From Leclercia pneumoniae (GTDB lineage Bacteria; Pseudomonadota; Gammaproteobacteria; Enterobacterales; Enterobacteriaceae), in contig NZ_CP071383.1 in the NCBI RefSeq assembly GCF_017348915.1, forward strand, positions 1,860,001 through 1,924,000: 64,000 nt of DNA. Reading direction: 5' to 3'. This document shows positions 19,136 through 30,696 of the stretch, piece after piece; positions within the stretch are counted from its first letter, which is position 1, and every line of letters starts with the position of its first letter. A program made the position numbers and the translations under genes. The notes beneath the pieces were generated by a model that worked only from the letters and a program-made list of their open reading frames with translations, made no database searches and was not told the origin of the DNA.

Positions 19136-20623
19136 ATGTCTCGTAATACTGAAGCAACTGACGATGTCAAAACCTGGTCCGGTGGCCAACTCAATTATAA
19201 AGAGGGCTTCTTTACCCATTTACAAACCGACGAGCTGGCAAAAGGGATCAGCGAAGAGGTGGTGCGCGCTATCTCAGCACGCCGTAATGAGCCTGAGTGG
19301 ATGCTTGAATTTCGCCTGAGCGCTTACAAAGCCTGGCTGGAAATGGACGAGCCGCACTGGCTGAAGGCGCACTACGATAAGCTGAACTATCAAGATTACA
19401 GCTACTACTCCGCCCCTTCCTGCGGTAACTGCGACGATACCTGCGCCTCTGAGCCGGGGGCCGTACAGCAGACCGGCGCCAACACCTTCCTGAGCAAAGA
19501 GGTGGAAGAGGCCTTTGAGCAGCTCGGGGTGCCGGTGCGTGAAGGGCGAGAAGTGGCCGTAGACGCCATCTTCGACTCCGTCTCCGTGGCGACGACCTAT
19601 CGTGAAAAACTGGCGGAACAGGGGATTATCTTCTGCTCCTTTGGCGAGGCGATACACGATCATCCGGAGCTGGTGCAGAAATATATTGGCACCGTGGTGC
19701 CCAGCAACGACAACTTCTTTGCAGCGCTGAATGCGGCCGTGGCCTCGGACGGCACCTTCATCTACGTGCCAAAAGGGGTGCGCTGCCCGATGGAGCTGTC
19801 GACCTATTTCCGTATCAACGCGGAAAAAACAGGTCAGTTTGAACGCACCATCCTGGTTGCCGATGAGGGCAGTTACGTCAGTTACATCGAGGGCTGTTCT
19901 GCGCCGGTACGAGACAGCTATCAGCTGCATGCGGCCGTGGTGGAAGTGATTATTCACAAAGATGCGGAAGTGAAGTACTCCACGGTACAAAACTGGTTCC
20001 CGGGGGATAACAACACCGGCGGCATCCTGAACTTCGTCACCAAGCGTGCCCTGTGCGAAGGTGAAAACAGCAAGATGTCCTGGACCCAGTCGGAAACCGG
20101 CTCCGCCATCACCTGGAAGTACCCAAGCTGCATTCTGCGCGGCGATAACTCCATCGGTGAGTTTTACTCCGTGGCGCTGACCAGCGGTCATCAGCAGGCC
20201 GATACCGGCACCAAGATGATCCACATCGGCAAAAACACCAAATCAACCATCATCTCGAAGGGGATCTCTGCCGGACAGAGCCAGAACAGCTATCGGGGGC
20301 TGGTAAAAATCATGCCAACGGCGACCAACGCCCGAAACTTCACCCAGTGTGATTCAATGCTGATCGGGCCAGACTGTGGGGCGCATACCTTCCCCTACGT
20401 GGAGTGCCGGAACAACAGCGCACAGCTGGAGCATGAAGCCACCACCTCGCGGATTGGTGAGGATCAGCTCTTCTACTGCCTGCAGCGCGGCATCAGCGAA
20501 GAGGATGCCATCTCCATGATTGTTAACGGCTTCTGTAAGGACGTGTTCTCTGAACTGCCGCTGGAGTTTGCCGTTGAAGCACAGAAACTGCTGGCGATTA
20601 GCCTTGAACACAGCGTCGGTTAA
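19136..20623 (+). CDS. sufB: Fe-S cluster scaffold SufB
   Basis: A 495-residue subunit of the SufBC2D scaffold, where sulfur is accepted and the nascent cluster forms. It has the family's beta-helix core, an N-terminal CxxCxxxC-like segment ([13 protein letters not shown]), and the C-terminal conserved [20 protein letters not shown]. The start [14 protein letters not shown] at 19136 is eight bases after sufA; an in-frame ATG at 19097 lies within sufA. It acts with SufC ATPase and SufD, both next in the operon. Confidence 0.97.
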   Translation: MSRNTEATDDVKTWSGGQLNYKEGFFTHLQTDELAKGISEEVVRAISARRNEPEWMLEFRLSAYKAWLEMDEPHWLKAHYDKLNYQDYSYYSAPSCGNCDDTCASEPGAVQQTGANTFLSKEVEEAFEQLGVPVREGREVAVDAIFDSVSVATTYREKLAEQGIIFCSFGEAIHDHPELVQKYIGTVVPSNDNFFAALNAAVASDGTFIYVPKGVRCPMELSTYFRINAEKTGQFERTILVADEGSYVSYIEGCSAPVRDSYQLHAAVVEVIIHKDAEVKYSTVQNWFPGDNNTGGILNFVTKRALCEGENSKMSWTQSETGSAITWKYPSCILRGDNSIGEFYSVALTSGHQQADTGTKMIHIGKNTKSTIISKGISAGQSQNSYRGLVKIMPTATNARNFTQCDSMLIGPDCGAHTFPYVECRNNSAQLEHEATTSRIGEDQLFYCLQRGISEEDAISMIVNGFCKDVFSELPLEFAVEAQKLLAISLEHSVG

Positions 20624-20639
20624 GCATTAAGGAAAGCAC

Positions 20640-21386
20640 ATGTTAAGCATTAAAGATTTACAGGTCAGTGTGGAAGATAAAGCGATCCTGCGTGGGCTGA
20701 GCCTGGAGGTTCGCCCGGGCGAGGTGCATGCCATTATGGGGCCGAACGGTTCCGGGAAAAGTACGCTCTCTGCAACCCTGGCCGGGCGTGAAGATTACGA
20801 CGTGGTGGGCGGCTCGGTGGCGTTCAAGGACAAAGATCTGCTGGAACTGTCGCCGGAAGAGCGCGCCGGTGAAGGGATCTTTATGGCCTTCCAGTATCCG
20901 GTCGAGATCCCGGGCGTCAGTAATCAGTTCTTCCTGCAAACCGCGTTAAACGCCGTGCGCAAGTACCGTGATCAGGAAGCGCTGGACCGCTTCGACTTCC
21001 AGGACTTAATGGAAGAGAAGATTCAGCTGCTAAAAATGCCGGAAGATCTGCTCACACGTTCGGTAAACGTCGGCTTTTCCGGTGGCGAGAAGAAGCGTAA
21101 CGACATTTTGCAGATGGCGGTACTGGAGCCTGAGCTATGTATTCTGGATGAGACCGACTCCGGTCTGGATATTGATGCGCTGAAAATCGTTGCCGACGGG
21201 GTGAACGCCCTGCGCGATGGCAACCGCTCATTTATCATCGTCACCCACTACCAGCGTATTCTCGACTACATCAAGCCAGACTTCGTACACGTACTTTATC
21301 AAGGGCGCATTGTGAAATCGGGTGATTTCACTCTGGTTAAACAGCTGGAGGAGCAGGGCTATGGCTGGCTTACCGAACAGCAGTAA
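20640..21386 (+). CDS. sufC: Fe-S assembly ATPase SufC
   Basis: A 248-residue ABC-type ATPase with Walker A GPNGSGKST (~34-42), signature FSGGEKKRNDILQM and Walker B CILDETDSGLD. It is soluble, drives conformational change of SufB-SufD and does not form a transporter. It starts 17 bases after sufB with an AGGAAAG site. Its 3' end overlaps the sufD start by 26 bases. Confidence 0.97.
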   Translation: MLSIKDLQVSVEDKAILRGLSLEVRPGEVHAIMGPNGSGKSTLSATLAGREDYDVVGGSVAFKDKDLLELSPEERAGEGIFMAFQYPVEIPGVSNQFFLQTALNAVRKYRDQEALDRFDFQDLMEEKIQLLKMPEDLLTRSVNVGFSGGEKKRNDILQMAVLEPELCILDETDSGLDIDALKIVADGVNALRDGNRSFIIVTHYQRILDYIKPDFVHVLYQGRIVKSGDFTLVKQLEEQGYGWLTEQQ

Positions 21387-22635
21387 CGCGCTACAGCAGT
21401 GGCATCGCCTGTTTGAAGCGCAAGGTCAACCACGCTCCGAACAGGCTCAACAGCATCTGCAGCAGATGCTGCGTCTGGGATTGCCTGGGCGGAAACATGA
21501 AAACTGGAAGTACACCCCCCTGGACGGGTTGCTGAATAGCCAGTTTGTCACCCGTCTGGCCGAAGTGAGCGCAGCGCAGCGGGATGCGCTGAGCATAGCG
21601 GTGGATGCCGTACGGCTGGTCTTTGTCGACGGTCAGTTTATTCCGGGCCTGAGCGACAGCAGCGAAGGGAGCGGTTTTGACATTGAGATCAACGACGCGC
21701 GTCAATCCTTGCCCGCGCCGGTTCAGCCTGAGCTCTTCCTGCATCTCACCGAAAGCCTGGCGCAATCGGTCACGCACATTCGTGTGAAGCGCAATCAGCG
21801 TCCCGCCCGGCCTTTGCTGTTGCTGCACATTACCCAGGGGCTTGCGGGGGGAGAGGAGGTGAATACCGCCCACTACCGCCACCATCTGGAGCTGGAGCAG
21901 GGCGCCGAAGCGACGGTCATCGAACACTATGTCAGCCTGAATGATGTTCGCCATTTTACCGGTTCACGAATGACCATGAACGTGGCGGCAAATGCACAGT
22001 TGCACCATCTGAAGCTGGCGTTTGAAAATGCGCTTTGTCATCACTTCGGCCACAACGACATCTTGCTGGCTGCAGACGCGGCGGCCCACAGCCACAGCTT
22101 CCTGCTGGGCGGCGCGGTGTTACGCCACAATACCAGTACCCAACTTAACGGCGAAAATACCACGCTGCGCATTAACAGCCTGGCGATGCCGGTGAAATCC
22201 GAAGTGTGCGACACCCGCACCTGGCTCGAACACAACAAAGGGTTCTGCAACAGCCGTCAGCTGCACAAAACCATCGTCAGCGATAAAGGTCGCGCGGTGT
22301 TTAATGGGCTAATCAAAGTGGCCCAGCATGCCATCAAGACCGACGGGCAGATGACCAACAACAATCTGCTGATGGGGCGCCTGGCTGAGGTGGATACCAA
22401 GCCGCAGCTGGAAATCTATGCGGATGATGTGAAGTGCAGCCACGGGGCAACCGTGGGCCGTATCGACGATGAGCAGATGTTCTATCTCCGTTCGCGCGGT
22501 ATTGACCAGCAGGCTGCCGAAAAGATGATCATCTACGCCTTTGCCGCTGAGCTGACAGAAGCTATTGGTGACGAAGGGGTAAAACAGCAAGTCCTGGCCC
22601 GCATCGGTCAGCGCTTGCCTGGAGGTAAGGCATGA
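21361..22635 (+). CDS. sufD: Fe-S cluster assembly protein SufD
   Basis: A 424-residue paralogue of SufB and the third component of the SufBC2D scaffold, with the C-terminal family core [20 protein letters not shown]. The start is the ATG at 21361 ([14 protein letters not shown]), inside the sufC end; a longer frame from 21322 is not needed. It overlaps sufS by four bases (ATGA). Confidence 0.96.
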   Translation: MAGLPNSSNALQQWHRLFEAQGQPRSEQAQQHLQQMLRLGLPGRKHENWKYTPLDGLLNSQFVTRLAEVSAAQRDALSIAVDAVRLVFVDGQFIPGLSDSSEGSGFDIEINDARQSLPAPVQPELFLHLTESLAQSVTHIRVKRNQRPARPLLLLHITQGLAGGEEVNTAHYRHHLELEQGAEATVIEHYVSLNDVRHFTGSRMTMNVAANAQLHHLKLAFENALCHHFGHNDILLAADAAAHSHSFLLGGAVLRHNTSTQLNGENTTLRINSLAMPVKSEVCDTRTWLEHNKGFCNSRQLHKTIVSDKGRAVFNGLIKVAQHAIKTDGQMTNNNLLMGRLAEVDTKPQLEIYADDVKCSHGATVGRIDDEQMFYLRSRGIDQQAAEKMIIYAFAAELTEAIGDEGVKQQVLARIGQRLPGGKA

Positions 22636-23852
22636 ATTTTCCGGTGGAGAAAGTACGGGCGGATTTTCCGGTCCTGACCCGTGAAGTGAATGGTCTGCCG
22701 CTCGCCTATCTCGACAGCGCCGCCAGCGCCCAGAAGCCGGCGCAGGTGATCGATGCCGAAGCGGAGTTTTACCGACACGGCTATGCGGCGGTACACCGGG
22801 GTATCCATACCCTCAGTGCAGAAGCGACTCAGCGCATGGAAAATGTGCGCAACCAGGCGGCGGCGTTTTTAAACGCCCGTTCGCCGGAAGAGCTGGTCTT
22901 CGTGCGCGGCACCACCGAAGGGATCAACCTGGTCGCTAACAGCTGGGGCAGCGCCTCGGTTCATGCCGGGGATAATATTGTCATCACTCAGATGGAACAT
23001 CATGCCAACATCGTGCCGTGGCAGATGCTCTGTGAGCGCGTGGGGGCCCAACTGCGGGTGATCCCGCTGAACCAGGACGGTACGCTGCAGCTGGCGCAGC
23101 TGGATGCGCTGCTTGATGAACGTACCCGACTGGTGGCGGTGACGCACATCTCTAACGTTCTGGGGACCGAAAACCCGTTGGCGGAGATTGTAGCGAAAGC
23201 GCATCAGGTGGGGGCGAAGGTGCTGGTGGACGGTGCCCAGGCGGTGATGCACCAGGGTACCGATGTCCAGGCGCTGGACTGCGATTTTTATGTGTTTTCC
23301 GGACATAAACTCTACGGACCGACCGGGATCGGCGTGCTCTACGTGAAGGAGGATATCCTGCAGGCTATGCCGCCGTGGGAAGGGGGCGGGTCGATGATCG
23401 CCACCGTCAGCCTCACCGAGGGGACGACCTACGCTAAAGCGCCCTGGCGCTTTGAAGCGGGTACGCCAAACACCGGCGGCATTATTGGTCTTGGGGCTGC
23501 TATAGAGTATGTCTCAGCCATTGGTCTGGAGAAGATTGCCGCGTACGAGCAGAAGCTGATGGATTACGCCTTGCACGCCCTGGCCGAGGTGCCGGATCTG
23601 GTTCTCTATGGACCGGCAGATCGCAAAGGGGTGATTGCCTTTAACCTGGGTAAACATCACGCCTATGATGTGGGGAGCTTCCTCGACAATTACGGCGTTG
23701 CGGTGCGCACCGGGCACCACTGTGCAATGCCGCTGATGGCCTTTTATCAGGTTCCGGCCATGTGCCGCGCGTCGCTGGTCATGTATAACACCACAGAAGA
23801 GATCGACAGGCTGGTGGCGGGACTCAAACGCATCCACCAGCTGTTAGGTTAA
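22632..23852 (+). CDS. sufS: Cysteine desulfurase SufS
   Basis: A 406-residue PLP enzyme of class V aminotransferase fold that takes sulfur from cysteine (and selenium from selenocysteine). The PLP lysine lies in [19 protein letters not shown] and the catalytic cysteine in [14 protein letters not shown]. It hands persulfide sulfur to SufE, encoded 14 bases downstream. Confidence 0.97.
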   Translation: MNFPVEKVRADFPVLTREVNGLPLAYLDSAASAQKPAQVIDAEAEFYRHGYAAVHRGIHTLSAEATQRMENVRNQAAAFLNARSPEELVFVRGTTEGINLVANSWGSASVHAGDNIVITQMEHHANIVPWQMLCERVGAQLRVIPLNQDGTLQLAQLDALLDERTRLVAVTHISNVLGTENPLAEIVAKAHQVGAKVLVDGAQAVMHQGTDVQALDCDFYVFSGHKLYGPTGIGVLYVKEDILQAMPPWEGGGSMIATVSLTEGTTYAKAPWRFEAGTPNTGGIIGLGAAIEYVSAIGLEKIAAYEQKLMDYALHALAEVPDLVLYGPADRKGVIAFNLGKHHAYDVGSFLDNYGVAVRTGHHCAMPLMAFYQVPAMCRASLVMYNTTEEIDRLVAGLKRIHQLLG

Positions 23853-23866
23853 CAGGGAGGCAAGAG

Positions 23867-24283
23867 ATGGCCGCGTTGCCAGACAGAGATAAATTACTGC
23901 GTAACTTTACACGTTGCGCAAACTGGGAAGAGAAGTACCTGTACATCATTGAGCTTGGGCAGCGACTGCCTGAGCTTAGTCCGGAAGCCCATAACCCGGA
24001 CAATATTATTCAGGGATGTCAGAGCCAGGTCTGGATCCTGATGCACCAGAACGAGGCGGGGGTGATAGAACTGCAGGGCGATAGCGATGCGGCCATTGTG
24101 AAGGGGCTGATCGCCGTGGTGTTTATTCTCTATCACCAGATGTCCCCGCAGGACATTCTGGCTTTCGATGTGCGCCCGTGGTTTGAACAGATGGCGCTGA
24201 CTCAACACTTAACGCCGTCCCGTTCCCAGGGGCTGGAAGCGATGATTCGCGCTATCCGCACCAAAGCCGCCAACATTAGCTAA
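23867..24283 (+). CDS. sufE: Cysteine desulfuration protein SufE
   Basis: A 138-residue sulfur acceptor for SufS. The acceptor cysteine is Cys51 in [18 protein letters not shown] ribosome site precedes the ATG. It is the last gene of the suf operon. Confidence 0.97.
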   Translation: MAALPDRDKLLRNFTRCANWEEKYLYIIELGQRLPELSPEAHNPDNIIQGCQSQVWILMHQNEAGVIELQGDSDAAIVKGLIAVVFILYHQMSPQDILAFDVRPWFEQMALTQHLTPSRSQGLEAMIRAIRTKAANIS

Positions 24284-24311
24284 ACTTACCAGACAGCATT
24301 CATTCTGTTTC

Positions 24312-24338
24312 GCGAGGCGGTTCCCGCCTCGCTGGTTT
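24312..24338 (+). terminator. Probable terminator of the suf operon
   Basis: A GCGAGGCGG/CCGCCTCGC stem followed by TGGTTTTC, 28 bp after sufE. Confidence 0.65.
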
Positions 24339-24379
24339 TCAGCTTTCTGACGTCCTGTCAGTGAATAAGGAATATCAGC

Positions 24380-25393
24380 ATGAAGCGCGCGTCTCTGATT
24401 ACACTTTTACTTCTTGGGTCGCTCGGCGCGGTAAATAGCGCCAGAGCGGTAGATTATCCATTGCCGCCTGCGGGCAGTCGCCTAATAGGACAGAATCAGA
24501 CTTACACTATTCAGGAAGGCGATAAAAATCTGCAGGCAATCGCCCGCCGGTTTAATACTGCTGCGCACTTAATTCTCGAAACCAATAACACCATTGCCCC
24601 GGTTTATCCGGCTCCGGGCACGGTGATTACTATTCCATCGCAAATGTTACTGCCCGATACGCCGCGCGAAGGAATTGTGGTTAATCTTGCCGAACTGCGG
24701 CTCTATTATTTCCCCCCCGGGGAGAATAGCGTGCAGGTTTATCCTCTGGGGATAGGCCAGTTGGGGCTGGAGACGCCGGTCACCACGACCCGCATCAGCC
24801 AGAAGATCCCCAATCCCACCTGGACGCCACCAGCCGGCATCCGGGCGCGCTCACTGGCGCAGGGGATAAAACTGCCGCCCGTGGTCCCGGCAGGGCCAAA
24901 TAATCCACTGGGGCGCTTCGCATTGCGTCTGGGGGTGGGTAACGGCGAATACCTGATTCACGGCACCAGCGCACCCGACAGCGTAGGCCTGCGCGTGAGT
25001 TCTGGCTGTATGCGTATGAATGCGCCGGATATTAAAGCGCTCTTCTCGCAGGTTCGGGTCGGCACCCGGGTGCAGATCATCAATGAGCCGGTGAAATTCG
25101 CCGTCGAGCCGGACGGCAGACGCTATGTTGAGGTGCACCGCCCGCTGGCGGCTATTGAAGGTGATAATCCACAGATCCTGCCTATTCCGCAGTCTGCTGG
25201 TTTTGCGTCCTTTGTTGCTGAGAGCGGTAGCGATAAAGCGCTGGTGGATAAAGCAATGTCACGCAGGGCAGGCATTCCGGTCGCCGTGTCGGTAGGGGCC
25301 ACGCCTTCAGCGAATCACACTGTGCAGTCGGTGCAGAATCAGCGCACGCCGGTGACCTCTGTTGAGGAGACGCGCGAGCAGGTTACGCAGTAG
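24380..25393 (+). CDS. ldtE: L,D-transpeptidase LdtE (YnhG)
   Basis: A 337-residue periplasmic enzyme that makes 3-3 crosslinks in peptidoglycan. It has a signal peptide ending near SARA, a LysM-like peptidoglycan-binding domain (~42-85, [17 protein letters not shown]), and a YkuD catalytic domain (~95-230) whose catalytic Cys is near residue 210 in VSSGCMRMN. It is followed by a ~100-residue C-terminal region. It converges on lpp, as in E. coli. Confidence 0.94.
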   Translation: MKRASLITLLLLGSLGAVNSARAVDYPLPPAGSRLIGQNQTYTIQEGDKNLQAIARRFNTAAHLILETNNTIAPVYPAPGTVITIPSQMLLPDTPREGIVVNLAELRLYYFPPGENSVQVYPLGIGQLGLETPVTTTRISQKIPNPTWTPPAGIRARSLAQGIKLPPVVPAGPNNPLGRFALRLGVGNGEYLIHGTSAPDSVGLRVSSGCMRMNAPDIKALFSQVRVGTRVQIINEPVKFAVEPDGRRYVEVHRPLAAIEGDNPQILPIPQSAGFASFVAESGSDKALVDKAMSRRAGIPVAVSVGATPSANHTVQSVQNQRTPVTSVEETREQVTQ

Positions 25394-25411
25394 GGAAGGG
25401 GAATCGCAGGC

Positions 25412-25445
25412 AAAAAAAATGGCGCACAATGTGCGCCATTTTATT
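25412..25445. terminator. Bidirectional terminator between ldtE and lpp
   Basis: AATGGCGCAC/GTGCGCCATT stem with a 3-base loop, flanked by A8 on one side and TTTTAT on the other. Confidence 0.85.
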
Positions 25446-25456
25446 AACAGCTACTA

Positions 25457-25705
<249 letters not shown>

Positions 25706-25738
25706 CTAGATTGAGTTAATCTCCATGTAGCGTTACAA

Positions 25739-25744
25739 GTATTA
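25739..25744 (-). promoter_or_regulatory. lpp promoter -10 element
   Basis: On the minus strand TAATAC lies within CTTTGTGTAATACTTG. The leader CAATCTAGAGGGTATTAATA before the start codon is essentially that of E. coli lpp. AT-rich sequence upstream resembles an UP-type element. Confidence 0.8.
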
Positions 25745-25950
25745 CACAAAGTTTTTTAGGTTGAGAATATTTTTTTGTTGGGAATCCGCCTATTTTTGAT
25801 CGTTCGCTCAAAGAAGCATCGAAATCGGCTATATCAGCCAAAAAATGCTGTTAAAACAAAATATTTTAATCGGATTCATCTTAGTAAAAGTGCGTATTAA
25901 ATAGAAAAACCCGATTTGATTTTTTAATGACTATGGTCGATGGCACAAAT

Positions 25951-25979
25951 AAAAAAAACGCTCCGAAGAGCGCTTTTTA
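25951..25979 (-). terminator. Terminator of pykF
   Basis: On the minus strand the stem GCGCTC/GAGCG with a TTCG loop is followed by T8, about 25 bp after the stop. Confidence 0.85.
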
Positions 25980-26004
25980 AACTAATTAATTCGGACAGTA
26001 ATTA

Positions 26005-27426
26005 TTACAGAACGTGAACAGATGCGGTATTGGTGGTGCCTGATGGTACCAGCGCGCCAGAAACCATCACCACAACGTCGCCTTTCTGTGCCAGACCGCA
26101 CTCAACCAGCTGCAGAGCCACTTCTTTACCCAGACGATAGAAATCATCGGTAGAAGCAATCTCTTTCACCAGATGCGGAACCACGCCTTTGCTCAGCACC
26201 AGCTGACGTGCTGTGGTTTCGTTGGTGGTCAGTGCAAGGATGGTGGCGTTCGGGAAGTATTTACGTACAGCTTTCGCAGATTTGCCGCCCTGGGTTGCCA
26301 CAACGATCAGCGGCGCTTCCAGTTTCTCAGCGGTCTCTACCGCACCGCGGCAGACGGCTTCGGTGATGCGCAGCTTACGGCTGTCGTTGTTGTTGTCCAG
26401 ACGGCTCTTCATCACGCGGTCGGTACGCTCACAGATGGTCGCCATGATGGAGACCGCTTCCAGCGGGTATTTACCTTTTGCGGATTCGCCAGAGAGCATA
26501 ACGGCATCGGTACCGTCGAGGATGGCGTTAGCCACGTCGCCTGCTTCAGCGCGGGTTGGGCGTGGGTTTTTGATCATGGAGTCCAGCATCTGCGTCGCGG
26601 TGATAACCACTTTACGTGCACGCACACACTTCTCGATCATCATCTTCTGCGCGAAGATTACCTCTTCAACCGGAATCTCAACGCCCAGGTCGCCACGAGC
26701 AACCATGATGCCGTCAGACGCTTCGAGGATCTCATCGAAGTTGTTCAGACCTTCCTGGTTTTCAATTTTGGAGATGATCTGGATATTTTCGCCGCCGTGC
26801 GCTTTCAGGTGCTCACGGATTTCAACGACGTCAGAACGTTTACGGATGAAAGAGGCCGCCACGAAGTCAACGCCTTGCTCACAACCGAAGATCAGGTCTT
26901 GCTTATCTTTTTCTGCCAGGGCAGGCAGCGCGATGGAGACACCCGGCAGGTTCACGCCTTTGTTCTCACCCAGGTCGCCGTTGTTCAGCACTTTACAAAC
27001 AACGTTCTTACCTTCGATAGCGGTCACTTCCATGCCGATCAGACCGTCATCCACCAGCACGGTGTTGCCCACGGAGAGATCGTTGGTGAAGCCTTCGTAA
27101 GTCACAGCAACGATTTCGCTGTTGCCGACCACGGACTTGTCTGTAGTGAACGTGAAGGTCTGGCCCGCTTTCAGCGAAACGTCATTGCCGCCTTCCAGTT
27201 TGATGGTACGAATTTCTGGACCTTTGGTATCCAGCAGGATTGCTGCTTTTTTACCGGTCTTGCTCATCACGTTGCGCAAGTTCTGAATGCGCTGGCCGTG
27301 TTCAGCATAGTCACCGTGAGAGAAGTTCAGACGCATAACGTTCATGCCGGCGTCCAGCATTTTGGTCAGCATCTCTTCAGATTCGGTTTTCGGGCCGATG
27401 GTGCAAACAATTTTCGTCTTTTTCAT
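26005..27426 (-). CDS. pykF: Pyruvate kinase I PykF
   Basis: A 473-residue glycolytic enzyme making pyruvate and ATP from PEP, in this isozyme activated by fructose 1,6-bisphosphate. Landmarks are [33 protein letters not shown], the substrate-site segment [12 protein letters not shown] and [18 protein letters not shown]. The N terminus and a Cra site upstream identify PykF over PykA. Confidence 0.97.
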   Translation of the reverse strand: MKKTKIVCTIGPKTESEEMLTKMLDAGMNVMRLNFSHGDYAEHGQRIQNLRNVMSKTGKKAAILLDTKGPEIRTIKLEGGNDVSLKAGQTFTFTTDKSVVGNSEIVAVTYEGFTNDLSVGNTVLVDDGLIGMEVTAIEGKNVVCKVLNNGDLGENKGVNLPGVSIALPALAEKDKQDLIFGCEQGVDFVAASFIRKRSDVVEIREHLKAHGGENIQIISKIENQEGLNNFDEILEASDGIMVARGDLGVEIPVEEVIFAQKMMIEKCVRARKVVITATQMLDSMIKNPRPTRAEAGDVANAILDGTDAVMLSGESAKGKYPLEAVSIMATICERTDRVMKSRLDNNNDSRKLRITEAVCRGAVETAEKLEAPLIVVATQGGKSAKAVRKYFPNATILALTTNETTARQLVLSKGVVPHLVKEIASTDDFYRLGKEVALQLVECGLAQKGDVVVMVSGALVPSGTTNTASVHVL

Positions 27427-27630
27427 GACAGTCTTAGTCTTTAAGTTGAGAAGGATATGGAAATCTCGCTCCGGGGGCGCTGGGCCTCAGAGTCAAACCT
27501 GTGTTGCGAATGATTTTATGGCACGCAGTAAGGATAGGTGACATCAATTGAGCGTGCAGAAGAAAGTGTGCCTGTGTTTCAGCCCAGGAGGAGAGGGAAA
27601 GTTGTATGCGTTGTTTTTTGTATTCCAAGC

Positions 27631-27667
27631 GCTGAAACCATTCATCAGGGATTAGGCGCGCATTATA
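27631..27667 (-). promoter_or_regulatory. pykF promoter region with Cra (FruR) operator
   Basis: GCTGAAACCATTCA (27631-27644) matches the Cra consensus well. A TATAAT -10 hexamer on the minus strand lies at 27662-27667, so the operator sits just downstream of the expected start, consistent with Cra repression of pykF known in E. coli. Confidence 0.75.
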
Positions 27668-28064
27668 CGCCTAAGTATGCGCAAAAGGAAAATGAAAACA
27701 GCGTTTCAAAAATTATATGTGCAGATTCACAAAGGATTGTTATCAACGCGTTAAGCTTGCCCAGGCGGATGTTGCGGCAACGAAAAACCTAACCGCAAAT
27801 TGGCCAGATTTGCTGCTTTTCCAGCGATACGCCGCCCTTTCTGGCCCCTGAATCCGGGTAAAAGGCGAACCAGAGGTGCATTTGCGGAAAATAGCTCACC
27901 TTTTCCATAATGCAGCTATCCCGCTCTCCCCAATCAAACTGCCGTTTATAACTCAAAATTATATGAAATTCCTTTTTGGTCATTTCAAAGATAATCACGG
28001 CTGATTACTATCATTTGGACATCCATACTGCTAAACCGCTAAATGCTAACGGATAAGTATAAGA
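27668..28064. other. pykF-metN-like intergenic region
   Basis: About 400 bp holding the upstream part of the pykF promoter and that of the ABC operon. A 69-codon minus frame at 27789-27998 has no recognisable product and no clear ribosome site, so I do not call it a gene. Confidence 0.4.
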
Positions 28065-29087
28065 ATGATAGTTCTCAGGAATATTTCGAAGATTTTTGAT
28101 GACGGAAAAGTCTCGCTGACCGCCGTTGACGACGTCAACCTGGCGATTGAGCAGGGGCAAATTTACGGCATCATTGGCTACAGCGGTGCCGGTAAAAGTA
28201 CGCTGATTCGCCTGCTAAACGGACTGGAAAAACCGACTACAGGCACGGTGACCATTAACGGGCAGGAGATTTCCGCGGCGAAAGGCGAGGCCCTGCGTCA
28301 GGCACGTCTGAAGATCAGCATGGTGTTTCAGCACTTTAATCTGCTCTGGTCGCGCACGGTGAGTGAGAACATCGCCTTCTCTATGCAAATTGCCGGCGTA
28401 TCCAAAGCCAGGATCGCTGCGCGCGTCGCCGAGCTGGTAGAACTGGTGGGATTAAAAGGGCGTGAAAATGCTTATCCATCCCAACTGAGCGGCGGGCAGA
28501 AACAGCGCGTAGGCATTGCCCGGGCGCTGGCCAATAATCCGGATGTGCTGCTCTGCGACGAGGCCACCTCGGCGCTTGACCCGCAAACCACCGATCAGAT
28601 CCTCGATCTACTGCTGGACATCAATCGTCGCTTTAAGCTGACCATTGTATTGATCACCCACGAAATGCACGTGGTGCGCAAAATCTGCGACCGCGTGGCG
28701 GTGATGGAAAACGGCAAAGTGGTGGAGGAGGGCGAGGTGCTACAGGTCTTTACCCATCCGCAAAAGGCGATCACGCAGCAATTTGTGCGTCAGGTAAGCC
28801 AGTATGCAGAAGAGGAGACCTTCAATCCGGAACTGACAAACGCGCTGGAAGGCACGGTAATCAAACTGACCTTCACCGGTCACAGCACCCATCAGCCGAT
28901 CGTTGGGGAGCTGACCCTGCGCTATGGCCTGCCCTTTAACATTCTGCACGGCAAAATGACACAAACCGCCCACGGCGTCTTCGGACAGCTCTGGCTGCAT
29001 GTCGTTGCAACGGAAGAACAACTTAACAATATCCTCGCCGACCTGCAGCAAAGCGATATTGAAGGCGAGGTAGTTAAACATGGCTGA
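28065..29087 (+). CDS. MetN-type methionine/amino acid ABC transporter ATP-binding protein
   Basis: A 340-residue ABC ATPase with Walker [10 protein letters not shown] (~38-46), signature [15 protein letters not shown], Walker [13 protein letters not shown], and a C-terminal NIL domain (~265-340). In MetN the NIL domain binds methionine for feedback inhibition. This is a paralogue of the main metNIQ locus, not its E. coli position. The permease gene overlaps its 3' end by eight bases. Substrate may be methionine or a related compound. Confidence 0.88.
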   Translation: MIVLRNISKIFDDGKVSLTAVDDVNLAIEQGQIYGIIGYSGAGKSTLIRLLNGLEKPTTGTVTINGQEISAAKGEALRQARLKISMVFQHFNLLWSRTVSENIAFSMQIAGVSKARIAARVAELVELVGLKGRENAYPSQLSGGQKQRVGIARALANNPDVLLCDEATSALDPQTTDQILDLLLDINRRFKLTIVLITHEMHVVRKICDRVAVMENGKVVEEGEVLQVFTHPQKAITQQFVRQVSQYAEEETFNPELTNALEGTVIKLTFTGHSTHQPIVGELTLRYGLPFNILHGKMTQTAHGVFGQLWLHVVATEEQLNNILADLQQSDIEGEVVKHG

Positions 29088-29748
29088 AAATCTCTTCCCA
29101 CACCTGAAGTGGGACCAGCTCTGGGCCGCCACCCAGGAGACGCTGTACATGACCGCCTTATCCGGCGTGGCGACATTTGCGCTGGGGTTGATTCTGGGAC
29201 TGGCGCTCTTTTTAACCGCCCGCGGCGGTATGTTCCAGAACCGCACGGTCTATAGCCTGATCTCCATCGTGGTGAACGTCTTCCGCTCGATTCCTTTTAT
29301 CATTCTGATCGTGCTGCTGATCCCCTTCACCAAAACCGTGGTGGGCACCATTCTTGGCGCTAACGCCGCATTGCCGGCGTTGATTGTCGGGGCGGCCCCT
29401 TTCTATGCGCGTCTGGTGGAGATCGCCCTGCGCGAAGTGGATAAAGGCGTTATTGAAGCCACGCGATCGATGGGCGCACGACTGAGCACATTAATCTTTC
29501 GGGTTTTATTGCCGGAGTCATCACCCGCGCTGGTATCAGGCATGACGGTCACGCTGATTGCCCTGGTGAGCTACAGCGCAATGGCAGGGGTGATTGGTGC
29601 TGGCGGTTTAGGAAATCTGGCTTATCTGGAAGGATTCCAGCGCAACCATGGTGACGTCACGCTGGTGGCAACGGTGACCATTTTAATCATCGTTTTCATT
29701 ATCCAGTTCTGCGGCGATGTCATTACTTCACTGTTAGATAAAAGATAA
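29080..29748 (+). CDS. MetI-type ABC transporter permease
   Basis: A 222-residue inner-membrane permease with five predicted helices and the EAA-loop motif EATRSMGARLSTLIFRVLLPES that docks the ATPase. It overlaps the MetN-like gene by eight bases and is followed 28 bases later by the binding-protein gene. Confidence 0.9.
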   Translation: MAENLFPHLKWDQLWAATQETLYMTALSGVATFALGLILGLALFLTARGGMFQNRTVYSLISIVVNVFRSIPFIILIVLLIPFTKTVVGTILGANAALPALIVGAAPFYARLVEIALREVDKGVIEATRSMGARLSTLIFRVLLPESSPALVSGMTVTLIALVSYSAMAGVIGAGGLGNLAYLEGFQRNHGDVTLVATVTILIIVFIIQFCGDVITSLLDKR

Positions 29749-29776
29749 TCACGAATAACACACAGGAACCAACATC

Positions 29777-30589
29777 ATGAAAAAAACACTGACGCTGATC
29801 GCCGCCGCAACCCTGAGCACCCTGAGCTTTGCCTCCTGGGCCGACACCCTGACCGTGGGCGCGTCTAACACCCCGCATGCGGAAATTCTGGAGCAGGCTA
29901 AGCCGATTCTGGCGAAGCAGGGTATCGACCTGGAGATTAAACCTTTCCAGGACTATATTCTGCCGAACACCGCGCTGGCGGGGCGGGATATTGACGCCAA
30001 CTATTTCCAGCATATCCCTTATCTGAACAGCGTGCTGAAAGACCACGCCGGTGACAAAGAGTATGGCTTTGTCAGCGCAGGCGCTATCCACATTGAGCCT
30101 ATCGGTATCTACTCTAAAAAATACAAATCGCTGAAGGATCTGCCGGAAGGCGGCAAAATCATCATGCGTGACGCGGTGTCTGAAGAGGGCCGAATCCTCT
30201 CCATTTTCGAGAAAGAGGGCGTGATTAAGCTGAAGCCGGGTATCGACAAAGTAACCGCCCGCATTAGCGATATCGTGGAAAACCCGCAAAAACTGCAGTT
30301 TACGCCGAACGTGGAGGCCTCTCTGCTGCCGCAGATGTATAACAACGACGAAGGCGCCGCCGTGGTGATTAACGCCAACTACGCGATTGATGCCGGTCTG
30401 GATCCGGTTCACGACCCCATCGCGGTAGAGAGCGGTGAGAACAACCCGTATGCCAACATCATCACCGTGCATCGTGGCGATGAGAAGAAGAAAGATATCG
30501 TCGCGCTGGTGGACGTGCTGCACTCGAAAGAGATCCAGGACTGGATCCGCACCAAATATAAAGGCGCGGTGATCCCGGTAAATAACTAA
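29777..30589 (+). CDS. MetQ/NlpA-type substrate-binding protein, non-lipoprotein form
   Basis: A 270-residue periplasmic binding protein of the MetQ/NlpA family with the conserved DYILPNTALAGRDIDANYFQHIPYL. Its signal peptide (MKKTLTLIAAATLSTLSFASWA before DTL) has no lipobox cysteine, so it should be a soluble periplasmic protein, whereas E. coli MetQ and NlpA are lipoproteins. AGGAACC precedes the ATG. Confidence 0.9.
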   Translation: MKKTLTLIAAATLSTLSFASWADTLTVGASNTPHAEILEQAKPILAKQGIDLEIKPFQDYILPNTALAGRDIDANYFQHIPYLNSVLKDHAGDKEYGFVSAGAIHIEPIGIYSKKYKSLKDLPEGGKIIMRDAVSEEGRILSIFEKEGVIKLKPGIDKVTARISDIVENPQKLQFTPNVEASLLPQMYNNDEGAAVVINANYAIDAGLDPVHDPIAVESGENNPYANIITVHRGDEKKKDIVALVDVLHSKEIQDWIRTKYKGAVIPVNN

Positions 30590-30605
30590 TTCCCTGATTT
30601 ATTTT

Positions 30606-30641
30606 AAAAAAGCCTGGTGAGCCACTCGCCGGGCTTTTTTT
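30606..30641 (+). terminator. Terminator of the MetNIQ-like operon
   Basis: AGCCTGGTGAG/CTCGCCGGGCT stem, flanked by A6 and T7. Confidence 0.85.
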
Positions 30642-30696
30642 GTATAAGAGGTATGAATGCTTTAAGCTGGCCTTTTCGGGCAAAGGAGTGAAAGCG

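Noticed and set aside
26173..27444. 423-codon plus-strand frame opposite pykF
   Set aside because: A shadow frame of a highly biased gene: rich in His, Val, Phe and Gln with no known product.
27789..27998. 69-codon minus-strand frame between pykF and the metN-like gene
   Set aside because: No ribosome site, no recognisable product and an unusual residue mix; the frame probably arises by chance.
28005..28064. Possible MetJ box before the metN-like gene (TGGACATCCATACTGCT)
   Set aside because: Only partial match to tandem AGACGTCT repeats; not strong enough to call.
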